This document shows positions 21,406-32,387 of a DNA stretch of 64,000 nucleotides, piece by piece. The DNA is taken from positions 496,001 through 560,000 of the forward strand of contig JAPZLL010000004.1 in NCBI GenBank assembly GCA_036250225.1, written 5' to 3'. The position numbers and the translations under genes are program-made. Every line of letters begins with the position of its first letter. The stretch's first letter is position 1. The notes beneath the pieces are model-generated. The model worked only from the letters and a program-made list of their open reading frames with translations, made no database searches and had not been told where the DNA came from. The DNA comes from Cercophora sp. LCS_1. Lineage: Eukaryota > Ascomycota > Sordariomycetes > Sordariales > Lasiosphaeriaceae.

Positions 21406-22299
21406 ATGGCTGAATTCCGGCATACCCCTCTGCGTCGCACGGCCCCGGCCCCCGGCCTCCCCTCCCCCACCCCCAGCAACACGTCAACATGGCCCCTAAC
21501 TACTCTTCCGCACCCTCGAGGCCATGCACTGCGCCCAGGCTCTGCGAAGGAGGATAAAGTCAGGCAGTTTGTCTCGACACGTATAGCGCATATATCGCGC
21601 CGCTTTCTGAAGTACCAGTCGGGTGAAGCGCAACTCGGCGGTGACGCGGTCGGGTACAAGTCAATGACAGAGCTGTGCAAGGACTTGGACGAATTGATCA
21701 ACATTATTTGGCTGTCTGGAACTCGTAAGTTTTGCCAAATCCTCTCCCCACGCCGCGCAATTGTCGAAATGTCTGGGCTCTCTGCTGACCGAATCCCAGC
21801 GAGCCTCCAAGTCCCCTACTTCCTCAACATCGCGAGCGAGCTGAACACATGGCTCAAAGCCTTTCCGCCATCGCCGAAACCAACCTTTTCGATTCTTACC
21901 AAACTTGATCACTGTTTCGCGAGCCTGCTATCCGGGCAAGACGTCGACACGAAAGAGGTCCTCCCGGGCTTCGAAAACGGCCTCAAGGCAGGCATGTCTC
22001 GCACCGACATGGTGCGCTGCAGGAGCACTGTGCAGCAGACACGGGTCATCATAATGGATGTCATGGTGGAAGAACTTGACGAGGATGAGGACGTCGAAGA
22101 GCCGAGTCAGCAGCCAACAGACAGCGAAGCCGATGACGGGCCCACCGATTGGGGCCGAATCGCGCTTCGTGTCAATGACCAAGAAGACGAAGAGCGCCAC
22201 ATGGATATGGCGCGGGTATACGAGAGAACGCTCGTCCAGCTGGGCGAGACGCTGAAGGACGGAGGGGGCGTGGGCGACATCCAAATCTCGGACGATTGA
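21406..22299 (+). CDS. Tfb6-like protein (TFIIH-associated subunit family)
   Basis: The product is 272 residues after removal of a 75-nt intron (21725-21799, GTAAGT...CCCAG). The intron is a multiple of three and has no stop, so the unspliced frame is also open. Spliced exons join as WLSGTPSLQVPYFLNIAS. The N-terminal part is Pro/Thr-rich; the core holds RPGSAKEDKVRQFVSTRI, LCKDLDELINIIWLSGT, ILTKLDHCFASLLSG and GFENGLKAGMSRTDMVRC; the C-terminus is acidic. I recognise the core as a conserved fungal family that I associate with Tfb6, which in yeast helps release the Ssl2 helicase from TFIIH. The ATG at 21406 was chosen because the upstream in-frame start is TTG. Confidence 0.68.
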   Translation: MAEFRHTPLRRTAPAPGLPSPTPSNTSTWPLTTLPHPRGHALRPGSAKEDKVRQFVSTRIAHISRRFLKYQSGEAQLGGDAVGYKSMTELCKDLDELINIIWLSGTRKFCQILSPRRAIVEMSGLSADRIPASLQVPYFLNIASELNTWLKAFPPSPKPTFSILTKLDHCFASLLSGQDVDTKEVLPGFENGLKAGMSRTDMVRCRSTVQQTRVIIMDVMVEELDEDEDVEEPSQQPTDSEADDGPTDWGRIALRVNDQEDEERHMDMARVYERTLVQLGETLKDGGGVGDIQISDD

Positions 22300-22612
22300 C
22301 GTGGCTTTGCACTTCAAATCGGCCAACAAGTGCGGTACATGCTCATCTCGACTCTTATATTCCCGATTGTACGGCTCTGCGCATGTTGGCCGGCTTTACG
22401 CGCAACGCCGTTTGTCTCACAAAATTCGGCGACAGTTCTTGCAAACTAGACGACTCCAGCCAATGAGCCCAGAGATTGGCGGGTTGCGTCTTGGGCGACC
22501 GAACTGGTGCCCGATGCTAGGTACAACCCAACACCACCCTCTCCTTTTCACTGTCATTTTTTCTGCATATTTTGCCTGTTGCGCGCAAGTCATTAGCCCA
22601 TTATCTCATACC
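22300..22612. other. Intergenic region
   Basis: A 313-bp tail-to-head gap. It is presumably the 3' flank of the Tfb6-like gene and the promoter of the next; no element is clear. Confidence 0.5.
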
Positions 22613-24515
22613 ATGTCCCTGTCAAACCGCGGCGCCTACCCAGCCGACGATGGCCGATTCACTGTGTTTCCAGGCCGACGAAGTGTCGTGCACAGCGTCA
22701 AGGGGATCGTCAGCACCATTTCCCCTCTTGCAAATGAAGCCGGCCTGCGAATTCTCCGTGAGGGCGGCAATGCAGCAGTTCGTTCTCCTTTCCGTGTGAT
22801 CCGCCTGATTTTGACCGAGCGTCTAGGACGCTGCCGTCGCGGCTGCGGCTGTTTTGAACCTGGCCGATCCATCCATGACTGGGATAGGAGGCGATGCCTT
22901 TGCCTTGTTTTACCGTGCGAAAACCAAAACGGTTCAGGCTCTCAATGGGTCAGGCCGTTCCGCGGAGACTGCAACACTCGATGATGTCTGCCGTGATCTG
23001 AACATTACAGACCGTGCCTACGGGACAATACCCACGTCTTCGGCTCTCTCGGTAACAGTTCCAGGAGGTGCTGCCGCTTGGGCCGACATTGTCGAGCGGT
23101 TCGGCTCCGGCTCCCTGACTCTTGAGCAAATTCTCGGGCCCGCGATCGAGCTTGCAGAGCAAGGCTGCCCCATCAGCGAGATCGCGAGTTACTATGTGGG
23201 TGCCGAAATCTCCATGCCGTTTCCTGGTCGCTGATAAACCAAGTGGGTGGCAACAGAAGAGGAGCTGCGTGGAAAGCCAAACGGTATTGAGATTTTAAAG
23301 CAAGATCCGGGCGCCCCCAATGGCTACCGCGCCCCTCGAGCAGGGGAGGTTTACAGGAACCCTTTGCTCGCCGACACATTCAAACGACTGGGACAGCATG
23401 GCAGAGCTGGTTTCTATGAGGGACCAGTTGCAGAAGCTATTGTCCAGGTCGTCCAGCAACTGGGCGGTTACCTTTCTCTGGCGGATCTGAAGAGGCACGG
23501 AGACGTGGGCAGCGAAGTCTCGCAACCCGTGTCGATTCGTCTGCATTCAGGCGACGACAAGGCTGAGGGAATCCATCTTTGGGAGCATCCGCCCAATGGC
23601 CAGGGCATTGTGGCGCAGATTGCCCTTGGGATTTTGCAGATTTTGCAGAGCGAAGGCCGCATCCCGAAATTCGGGCCTCAGGATCACAACACACCAGAGT
23701 ACCTGCATGCCCTGGTCGAAGCCCTCAAGATCGCATTTTCCGACGGAACATGGTTCATCACCGACCCCGACATTGCCACCAAAACCACAGAGCATATTTT
23801 GTCTGACGCCTACCTCTCTGAGCGCGCAAAGCTGTTCAACCCCAGCCAAGCCGCGACGACTCTGGACCATGGCTCTCCAGGCCACAAGATCAGCGACACG
23901 GTGTATCTTGCTGTGACCGATGCCGAGGGAAATGCTTGCTCCTTTGTCAACAGTGTTGCCGACACCTTTGGCAGTCGCATTGTTCCTCGCGGCGTCGGCT
24001 TTGTGCTTCAGAGCCGGGGAGCCGGCTTCCACCTCGCCCCGCCCGACCATCCGAACATCTATGCGCCTGGGAAGCGACCTTACAATACCATCATCCCAGC
24101 CTTGGTTACAAATGCCAGTGACGGCAGCCTTCATACAGTTTTGGGGGTCATGGGCGGGGCAATGCAACCTCAGGGACACGCCCAGGTTCTGCTGAACATG
24201 CTGACCTTTGGGATGAACCCGCAGGTGGCGCTGGATGCACCACGCATCTGCATTGGAGTCAGTCTTCCGGGCAAGTCGACGGATCCGAGCAAGAAGGTGG
24301 ACAATACGGTGTATCTTGAGGAAGGAATCGGCGAGGATGTAGCCGAGGCGCTAGCCAAGCTTGGACATGACATCAAGGTGGTCAAGGGAATGGGCCGGGC
24401 ATTGTTTGGAAGGGGCCAGGTCATCCGCGTTCACCATGATCCTGTCAGCGGGGAGAGGGTTTACTCGGCAGGAAGCGACGGGAGAGGGGATGGAGCTGCC
24501 GCGCCTCTACTCTAG
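22613..24515 (+). CDS. Gamma-glutamyltransferase-like protein (Ntn hydrolase)
   Basis: The product is 601 residues from exons 22613-22777, 22827-23195 and 23244-24515; the introns are 49 and 48 nt. Splicing restores GGNAADAAVAAAAVLNLADP and SEIASYYWVATEEE, both expected in this family. Other landmarks are SMTGIGGDAFALFY, GFYEGPVAEAIV, LWEHPPNGQG, FVNSVADTFGS and the C-terminal VMGGAMQPQGHAQVLLNML. The autocatalytic nucleophile Thr is probably the one in SDTVYLAVTDAEGN. This DTVY form lacks the TTH of classical GGTs and resembles bacterial YwrD-type relatives. There is no signal peptide or anchor, so a soluble intracellular enzyme acting on gamma-glutamyl compounds is likely (inference). Confidence 0.9.
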
Positions 24516-24659
24516 CCACAGTTGGACGCTGCTTCCAGCACTAAACGTTCTCGTCATCGACAAATCTCAATCACTCGGTTGCAAAGTTACGCCCGGAAGC
24601 ATCATGCCGTGAACCCGCTCGTCAATTTCATCACAATCACCAGACACATCGTAGTAGCC

Positions 24660-25771
24660 ATGTTTAGACAGATCCGGTTCACCGTCCTCGCCGCCATCAC
24701 CACTGCCTCCCTAACCACCCCCAGGGACTGCGGCTCACCTCCCTTCCAAACATTCTTCGTTCTCGGCTGCGCCAAGCCCATCATAGTCGAGCGATCCGAC
24801 CCCATCATGTACCCCGGCTCACCGTCAGAACACGTCCACACCATCATGGGGGGCGACGCCTTCGATCTGACCCTCGACTACGACAAGACCCAGACCTCCA
24901 ACTGCACCACATGCGCCGTCACAAAGGACCTCTCCAACTACTGGGTGCCTACCGTCTACTTCCACGCCGAAAACGGCAGTTTCCTCAGCGTCGACCAAGT
25001 CGGCGGCATCAACGTCTACTACCAGTCCGTTTCCTTCCTCTCCTTCGTCTCTCATCGACTAATAAAAACAGAGAACGCATGGACTGGACAGATTACTGCG
25101 CCGACAAAACCCTCCAACCCTTCCCTCCAAACTTCCGCATGATAGCAGGCGACCGTCTCCGTCGCCGCTTCATCGCCGCCTCCCTCGAACAACAAGCCAT
25201 CGAATACGTCTGCCTCCAAGTCAACGGCGCCGCCGGTCCGCCGCCCTTCCCTGGCTTTCCCAGCATGCGATGCCCAGGCGGTCTACAGATCCGCATTCGT
25301 TTCCCTTCGTGCTGGGACGGTGTCAATACCGATTCGGACGATCACAAGTCCCATGTCCGGTACCCGGCTGATGTGGATAATGGACCGTGTCCTATGACGC
25401 ATCCGGTGCGGGTTCCTTCGCTGCTGTATGAGATGACGTGGCATGTTGAGGCTTTTGATCATTTGAAGGGGAAATTTGTGTTGTCGCAGGGGGATCCAAC
25501 GGGGTACGGGTATCATGGGGATTTTTTGAATGGGTGGGATTTGGATGTGCTGGAAGCCGCGTTGAGGGATCCGAGTTGTGGGAATGAGAGTGGAGGGAGG
25601 TTGGAGAGGTGTGAGAGCTTGGTGCCGTTCTTACAGAACGGGCGGGTCCAGAATCTTTGTCCGGGGGTGGGAGTGCATGTGGACGAGGAGAGGTTTGGGG
25701 TTTTGGAACGGTTGCCAGGGTGCAATGAGGTGCAGGGAGGGCCGGGAGATGCGGTGCTGGGCGTGTGTTAA
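24660..25771 (+). CDS. Secreted DUF1996-domain protein
   Basis: The product is 354 residues in two exons (24660-25024 and 25072-25771), with a 47-nt intron that has a GACTAAT branch site. A signal-peptide-like N-terminus (MFRQIRFTVLAAITTASL) leads into the DUF1996 fold. Its hallmarks are DPIMYPGSPSEHVHTIMGGD (including the HVHTI-type His motif), NYWVPTVYF, NFRMIAGD, LQIRIRFPSCWDGVN, DHKSHVRYP, CPMTHPVRVP, the G-D-P-T-G-Y-G-Y-H-G-D-F block and FLNGWD. Conserved Cys pairs fit an extracellular protein. The function of DUF1996 proteins is not established; fungal members are often annotated as secreted or wall-associated. No neighbour suggests a pathway. Confidence 0.93.
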
Positions 25772-26226
25772 GTTTAGTTTTTGATCCAGCTTGACAAGAT
25801 GGGGTAGTTCCGGGGGATGGGGTACAGTATGCAGTTGGGCTATCTTTCGAGGCCCATGCAGGTGTGTAGTTGTCTCCCTGGTTCCATCAACGACCAATTC
25901 CTGAATGCTCTGAGCCTGCTAATATCCAGGAGTTCAAACAGTCGCCTTGTTCACTCGGCATCTCCCCTCGCCGGCCTAGGAAAGCCCCATCCTTGTCATT
26001 GCCGAACAAAGACATCCCTCGCCTCTTAGAACCCCAACAAAGAACCAAGTCCGCACAACATCATTGTTCAGTGAAACCCATGCAACATATAAACCAGGCA
26101 ACCATGCTCATTTCTACTCATCTTACTACTCATCCGCTGCAACCACTTCCAACACCCCAACTAAAACTAACCCACCAGCTCTATCTTTCTACCACTCTAC
26201 ACTACTCACAAACCCAGAACATCAGT
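25772..26226. other. Intergenic region
   Basis: It holds the probable promoter and an A/C-rich leader of the small gene at 26227. No other feature was seen. Confidence 0.5.
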
Positions 26227-26430
26227 ATGGGCTCGTGCGTCTCATCACCTTCATCTTCCTCTGGGAGGAACTCCTCCAGGAAAAACAAGTCGAGCAGGGG
26301 CCGTTCGTGGAACGAACCATCCAAACTCGATGTGTTCATGGGAGAGGAACTTCCCCGGAGAGGGAAAGAGGATGGTAAGTTGGTCGTGGTGAGGAAGGGT
26401 GGGAAGACGTATGTTGAGAGGAGGCGGTAG
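26227..26430 (+). CDS. Small probably lipidated protein with an EPSxLDVF motif
   Basis: This is a 67-residue ORF starting MGSCVSSP. Gly2 with Ser6 fits N-myristoylation and Cys4 could be palmitoylated, so membrane attachment is likely. A Ser/Asn/Lys/Arg-rich stretch follows, then SWNEPSKLDVFMGEELPRRG and a basic tail. The W-x-E-P-S-x-L-D-V-F segment recurs in the next gene at 27244. The leader is long and A/C-rich, as in expressed fungal genes. The family is not recognised. Confidence 0.5.
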   Translation: MGSCVSSPSSSSGRNSSRKNKSSRGRSWNEPSKLDVFMGEELPRRGKEDGKLVVVRKGGKTYVERRR

Positions 26431-27243
26431 TCCTTTTGTCTTTTTGTCATATAAGTTCTTTTGAAGATACCACGCCGCCCTTGGTAATCAATCCTTGGGT
26501 AGGGCTCACAATACAATTTCTTTTGTTGATACTTTGAATCATTTTATGTTCCATGTGTCTCTTTTGATGAGATGTGATTTAGTAACCACTTGTTATATTG
26601 TAGATGTGATTTGCACCTTCTGACCCAGCGTTGTTTGATGTTCTTCGTCTGATCTAATACGGTGGTCGCGCTGGTGTTGACGTCTGTCATCCAAACAAAA
26701 CCCCGTCATCCGATGTCAAAAATCCCCGTTGTTCAACAACAGGTCGAAATCTGTCTGTCTGCCCAACGTGGTTCTACCATGGCCTTGCTGCTACCATGGT
26801 ACTTGCTTGAAAGTGACACTGCCTGTTTCCAGAGCACTGCCGTCCCGTCCAGACGCGGTGAACTCGTGTTCGACGTAACCAGAGAAACCACCACACCACA
26901 CACGTCCCGCATCGAACACAGGCAGAGTGAGAGCGACACTCGCACTTGCGCTCGCACAAACCATGCCATGCCATGCCACGAGGCACGAGCGACGCAAGGA
27001 TACCTTGATAGACCCAACCTTTTCGTCCCATCCATCCATTCATCCGACTCCCCGCCTTGTACCCTATCCTCAGGTTTTCTGGGAATTTCAAGCTCGACCG
27101 CTCCTCAGAACACAAAGAAAAGAAAAGAGGACAACAAAAAACCTCAGGCCCGTCCTTATAGAAACCCCCCTCCCTACTCGCAAAGGGGGAAAAACAACGT
27201 GCACTTCTTCAGTTATTGTCACCTCAAATCCGAGTCCACCAAA
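26431..27243. other. Intergenic region
   Basis: It holds the probable promoter and leader of the 113-residue gene. No gene was recognised in either strand. Confidence 0.5.
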
Positions 27244-27585
27244 ATGGCCTTCCGCGCTTTCCTAAAAAAGATCTCAGGCAACTACCGCGAACTCTCCGAG
27301 ACCGATACCGCATCATATACATCCTCATCGTCTTCCTTCGCGACTACCACCACTATACAATCCGAGGAGAAGGGGTGCGGCAAGCCAGTCAAGGCTGAGA
27401 GAAAGCAGTCGGACACTCAGTTTGGTCTCTGCAAGAATTGGCAGGAGCCATCGGTTCTGGATGTCTTTTTGCCGTCTCGCACAGTCAGGCAGATGGATCG
27501 CCGATTTATGCAGAGGAAGCAGTTGGAGCGGGATAGAGCGTTTATGTTGAGGAAGGTGCGGGAGATGGGGGAGAAGGGTGGTTGA
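27244..27585 (+). CDS. Small basic protein with an EPSxLDVF motif
   Basis: This is a 113-residue ORF (MAFRAFLKKISGNYREL). A Ser/Thr-rich stretch is followed by NWQEPSVLDVFLPSRTVRQ and a highly charged helical C-terminus (MDRRFMQRKQLERDRAFMLR). The W-x-E-P-S-x-L-D-V-F block matches that of the neighbour at 26227, and both lie on the same strand about 0.8 kb apart. This suggests an old tandem pair that kept only one short segment. No domain is recognised. Confidence 0.5.
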   Translation: MAFRAFLKKISGNYRELSETDTASYTSSSSSFATTTTIQSEEKGCGKPVKAERKQSDTQFGLCKNWQEPSVLDVFLPSRTVRQMDRRFMQRKQLERDRAFMLRKVREMGEKGG

Positions 27586-27844
27586 TGGTGGATGGACATT
27601 CGGCGGAGATGGGCTTTCTTTTGGCGGGGACAGTCGAGGGCAGTCTGGGTACGACGACCGTCACTAGCCTGGTTGAGCGGAGCTTCGGTGCATCTACATG
27701 CTCTGGGGCGCAAATCACCAACGCGACCACCAGTGACAAAGTGACCTCTCGAGTGATTACACCATCACCGCGAATTCGCAACAAGTCTGTACTCAAATGC
27801 TTGTGAAATGTTCTATCCAAGGATTCGTATAGCATGTAAGTGCA

Positions 27845-29365
27845 CTAGTAGTTGCAGATGCCACCGACATCATCGTCCATGGTCCAAGTACCGGCAAGCC
27901 CAGCAACCTCGACCTCTTCGGTGTGTCCGGCACCCTCCCCTTCCTTGCCGGCAAAGAAGTCGCCAGCACCCTCGGTCCGGATCTGGCGGCTCATGAACCG
28001 GTGCGCCCACTGTTCAATCGCAGGCTCTCCTGTCTCATCACGGGCCTGTTTCAAGAACGAGATGAGAGCAGTTCCACCCGTTCCCTTAAGGTTGCTTTGC
28101 TTCTCGGTGCCTTGCTTGGCAGCGGCGGCTCCGCGGGCGTCATAAGCAATGCCCTGCGGTTGGCGTGATGCCGTCGCGAGGTTGACCTTGCGCCGGGTTG
28201 CCTCGGGGCTGCGGCTGCGGCTGCGAGCTCTGACCTCGCGGCTAGGCAACACAATGTACCGGGTGACGATGGCAATGTGCTTGTCGCGAAGGTTGCTCAG
28301 CATCGAGAGACAAGCATCATAGGCCAAGCACAGTGGCTGGTTCTTGCGATGCGACTCCACAAAGTCGCGAATGTTGGCAACGGCTTGCACGTCACCGAGG
28401 AAGCGCGCATGCGGGCCGGGCATATAGCGACGCATCTCCATGATGAAGTTGTGCTTGGGTGCCGGGGTGCGTCCACGCTCGGACTCAGGGGCCCGGCTCG
28501 GCTTCTCACCGGTTGGTCGGTGCTCGATGCCCAGGACAACGTCAAAGAACTGGATGAGACTGCTCTGCGCATTGCTGCCGCCGGCATACTGACGGTAGGG
28601 TTCGGTGCCCGAACCATCCTCGTAGATAACGCCATTGGGGAGCCCAGCCTCGGCCATGTTCTTGCTACCGGCCAAAAAGGGGCGGATCCGGTTGTAGAAG
28701 ATGAAGGGGTCGCAGCTCTCGTGCATGCGCTGCAGGAGCGCGGTGAGGTCATCCAGACGCTCGGCGAACGTGTTGAGGCAACGGGTAACGGTGGTTGCGT
28801 CATTCTCGCGTGCCGCCGCGATGGCGGCAAGCATGAGCGGGATGATGGGGGCGCCGCGGGCTTCCATGGCGACGGAGACCAGGTAGAACCAGGACTCGTC
28901 GATGGAGCCGGTGAAGGTGCTCAGGGACGCGAGGTTCTCGAGATTGTCAATGTCCTCGTCCATGAACAGCGGCTTGAAGTTCCAAAGACAGACGGCCGCG
29001 TAGGTGGCGACGGGCGGCACCTCGAGGTGTTGCGACACCTTCAACAGCGGCACTGCAATGGCAGGTGGCAGACGGTCGCTGGGACTATCACCGCCCCAGA
29101 TGTAGCCGTGGGCCATGAATGACAGTAGCGAATATGCTCTGCGCCATTCTGCGTCGTGTTCCAGACCGATGGTGGAGAGCACGGGGAGGCGGTCGACCAC
29201 GCCTCTCAATCGCTTGCTGAGGATGAGAGCCTGCAGGTTGGCTGAAATGGCCTCCCACTTGTTGTAGTAGGGATCCGGGAGTCTCGTCAACGGCAAGACT
29301 TCCGGGAGGAAGCCGTGGGTTGGAGAGATTCCATAGTCGGCCAATTTCGGAATGGGAGGACGCAT
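27845..29365 (-). CDS. Indoleamine 2,3-dioxygenase (BNA2 family)
   Basis: This is a 506-residue, single-exon heme enzyme that opens the tryptophan indole ring to N-formylkynurenine, the first step of kynurenine/NAD synthesis. Family features include LPVLSTIGLEHDAEWRRAYS, MAHGYIWGG, PVATYAAVCLWNF, ESWFYLVSVAMEARGAP, NGVIYEDG, GGSNAQSSLIQFFDVVLGI and RRYMPGPHARFL. Near the C-terminus are the region with the proximal heme His (LRDKHIAIVTRYI) and the GTGGTALISFLK motif. The insertion between RYI and GTGG is Ser/Arg-rich, as in other fungal members. The start at 29365 is a true ATG next to the conserved PPIPKLADYGIS. The gene is divergent from VPS23. Confidence 0.96.
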   Translation of the reverse strand: MRPPIPKLADYGISPTHGFLPEVLPLTRLPDPYYNKWEAISANLQALILSKRLRGVVDRLPVLSTIGLEHDAEWRRAYSLLSFMAHGYIWGGDSPSDRLPPAIAVPLLKVSQHLEVPPVATYAAVCLWNFKPLFMDEDIDNLENLASLSTFTGSIDESWFYLVSVAMEARGAPIIPLMLAAIAAARENDATTVTRCLNTFAERLDDLTALLQRMHESCDPFIFYNRIRPFLAGSKNMAEAGLPNGVIYEDGSGTEPYRQYAGGSNAQSSLIQFFDVVLGIEHRPTGEKPSRAPESERGRTPAPKHNFIMEMRRYMPGPHARFLGDVQAVANIRDFVESHRKNQPLCLAYDACLSMLSNLRDKHIAIVTRYIVLPSREVRARSRSRSPEATRRKVNLATASRQPQGIAYDARGAAAAKQGTEKQSNLKGTGGTALISFLKQARDETGEPAIEQWAHRFMSRQIRTEGAGDFFAGKEGEGAGHTEEVEVAGLAGTWTMDDDVGGICNY

Positions 29366-30447
29366 GACTCTGTCGGGAAATCCGAAGGGCTGGTGTGCTT
29401 CAGAGATCTCTTGGTGTTGAAGTTGTCGGGATTGGTACTACCAATCTGAAGAGCGCCAATTGGCTGGATTTGGAGATGGGGACAATCAGACAAAAAAGAC
29501 CTGACGCAAGGAGTATACAGACAATCTGTAATACTCCTCAGCCGTGCGAAGTCTCTGTTGGGTTGCGAGCATAAGCTTTGGAGAACGACGAGTAAGTGCA
29601 AAGGAGACGCTCAGACGGGGAGGCAGGCTTGATGAAATACAGAAACCCAAAAGCTCTTTCGGGAGGAATGGGATGCGCCGGGAAGAGGGGTGCGGTCTTT
29701 AATAATCGGCAGAGAAGACGGAGAATTGTGGACATAACATGACAAACCGCTGAAAATTCGCCCCTCGCCTTCAGGAACGCCAAGGAAGACATCGAGAAGG
29801 ACGGCGGCCGATGACTGGCGCGACTGGCAGAGAGAAGTCAGTCAGATGTTAGCATTGGCCTCAGACCTCGGGCTGTGGGGAAGCAAGGAAAATCTCGCAA
29901 CTCGCGGCGGGCACAAAGAGTCGCTGTCCCGGTCCCGCCCTGGGCCTTCGCGCCGTCCGACCACGGCGCTGTGTCTGGAGGTTTTTCGCCTCGACTGCCG
30001 TTTGACCCAATTCTGGGTACGACCCTGAAACGGCAAGCTGCAGGAGGCCGCGCGGAGAAGGGCCTCAACTGAGTCCTGAATCAGCGTTCGAAGGGACTTG
30101 CAGCGTGGGTGAATAATACGCGATGCTAACACGGAGAAAAGAAGAGGCACGAGACGAGCGAAAGGCGCGGGATGGCGTGCAGGCAGCGCCGTTTCCTCAC
30201 AGGGCGCATTTTGCAGAAGCGGGAGTGGAGTGGATCGGGCGAAAACCGAAGATCTGCCGCACGTGCCTCAGAAACCCGATCCTCGCCCGCGGCTAGCCGG
30301 GAAATCCCTGGAGGCGCTAAAAAGCGCTCAGGCCACTCCAACGATGCCAAGCTCAAGCTTCCTTCGCAGCCTCGTCATCGCCGCCAAGGCTTTCTCGTCA
30401 GGGATCTGCTTGGCGCTGCAACGGCAGCTGCGGTTTGACGACAGTCC
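29366..30447. promoter_or_regulatory. Divergent intergenic region, IDO / VPS23
   Basis: About 1.1 kb lies between the two head-to-head starts and should contain both promoters. It is GC-rich near the middle; no element could be named with confidence, and the open frames inside look like chance. Confidence 0.45.
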
Positions 30448-32387
30448 ATGACTTCCAACGAAGCAGTTCGCCATGCTACGATAGCCCGACCCCCGCCGCT
30501 GCCCGAAACCGCCATGGTCGTCCAGCAGCACGTCCTGAACTGGCTCTATAGCGTTTTGACCAGCGTATGAATCCTTTCTCCCTTGGGCCGCAATCGCAGT
30601 GACAGAAAGAAGCTGGGGAAGCCAAGCTAACCCCTCTCGTTCTCCCCGTCAGGAATACCACGATGTCAACCGCACCTACAACGACGTAGCCCAGGCGCTG
30701 TCGCAATATCCGTCGCTGTCACCACGCACCGATGTACACAGTACGAAGCCTATGGAGCGCTCGTTTTCCCCCGTCGAACATCCAGATGGTTGCTGACCGA
30801 GGGCGCAGCGTTTCCTAGTGGCGCCTCAGCGCTGCTCCTCCATCTGTCGGGGACGATCCCCGTTGTGTTTCGCGGGACGACATACCGATTTCCGATTTCA
30901 CTATGGGTTCCGCACGCGTACCCTCGAGAGGCGCCGCTCGTCTACGTGACCCCAACCGAGACAATGATGGTGCGACCAGGGCAGCACGTTGACCCTCAGG
31001 GCCAAGTCTACCACCCGTATCTGGTTGGGTGGTCGACGTTTTGGGATGTGTGTTGGGAACTCTCCAGCTTATGCATTGGTTACGGAACTGGACTGATATC
31101 GTGTAGAAGTCAAGCGTTCTGGATTTTCTGGCGATCCTGCGCGACATCTTTGCCAAAGAACCTCCAGTGATTGCCCGACAGCAGGGAAGGCCGTCGCCCT
31201 CGGTCCAACAGCAGACCGCTGCGCCCCCGCCGGTTCCTCCGCTCCCGCCAGACCTGGCACGGCCTCCGACGAACAATATTCAACCACCTCCCCAGGAAGA
31301 CGCAGCGAGTCCGCCACCGCCGCCGCCGAAACCTGGTGCTCGATTTGAAGCCCAGCCCCCTCCGGGACCTGGGCCATCTACGGGACCTCCTCTACCTCCG
31401 CACCCGAGCGCGTCCGGCCCCCCGGTCGACCAATACGCCCCCGAGTTTTCAAGAGCACGACAAGAACAGCGGCTATCACGCTACGACACGGCGCCGCCTC
31501 TGCCTCCTCAATCACCACCGCAACCCCAACCACCGGCGCGAACATCGTTCTCTCCACAGGCGCAAGCACACGCTCAACACCCACCTCATCCCGCAGCACA
31601 ATACCAAGGCTACCCGCCGCCATCCTTTAGCCCCGTGGGCTTCCCTCCGAATCCGCCTCAAGCCGCTTTCCCACCGACCGACCCGCGACACCCAGCCTAC
31701 GCCCAAACCCAGGCCTACAACACCCCTCCACCAGGATGGCAACAACCACCACCACCACCACCACAAGCCATCCAACACCAGGCCCCTCCCCAGCCCACAC
31801 CAAAACCACCGCCGCCGCCCGACCTGATGGACGAAGACCTCACGCTCGCGATCCCCTCATCCAACGTCCCGGCGCCCCCGATCCCTCCGAACCCCGAAAA
31901 AGACGCGCTCCTCCACCAGCTCGCCCGCACCCTCTACGACCACCGCCAGCGCGTGCGCGCCCAAAACGAAGCCTCCCTGCAGGGTCTCGAAGCCCAGCGC
32001 GCCGCCATGCAATCCGCCGCGTCGCGCATCCAAACCGAGTCGGCACAGCTCACCCAGCTGTCCGCACTGCTTACCTCGAATACAGCCGTCCTCCAGGATA
32101 GTTTGCGGCGCGCCGACGGTGTGATCGCCAACGCGGCAAAGCATCCGGAGCCAAGCATTGACGAGCTGCTCGTTGCGCCGACGGTGGTGGGCAACCAGCT
32201 GTATGAACTGGTGGCAGAGGAGAGAGCGCTGGCCGATGCGATTTTTGTGCTGGGAAGAGCGGTGGAGCGGGGACGGATTGCGCCGCAGACGTTTGCCAAG
32301 ATGACACGGAGTTTGGCGAGGGAGTGGTATCTGAAGAAGGCGCTGGTGAGAAAGATTGGGGTTGGTATGGGGCTGTCTGCGTATTAA
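30448..32387 (+). CDS. VPS23: ESCRT-I subunit Vps23/TSG101
   Basis: The product is 574 residues from exons 30448-30564, 30653-30740, 30809-31047 and 31107-32387; the introns are 88, 68 and 59 nt, and all phases agree. Residues about 1-150 form the UEV domain, an inactive E2 variant that binds ubiquitin and PTAP-type motifs: EYHDVNRTYNDVAQAL, FRGTTYRFPISLWVP, YPREAPLVYVTP and VDPQGQVYHPYL. A long Pro/Gln-rich linker (about 165-360, with His/Pro repeats) follows, then a coiled coil and the C-terminal steadiness box (ERALADAIFVLGRAVERG, REWYLKKALVRKI). Vps23 sorts ubiquitinated cargo into multivesicular bodies with Vps28 and Vps37. The linker makes this protein longer than yeast Vps23. Confidence 0.95.

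Noticed and set aside
28277..29122. Plus-strand ORF of 281 codons
   Set aside because: It is antisense to the indoleamine dioxygenase gene and has no coding features of its own.
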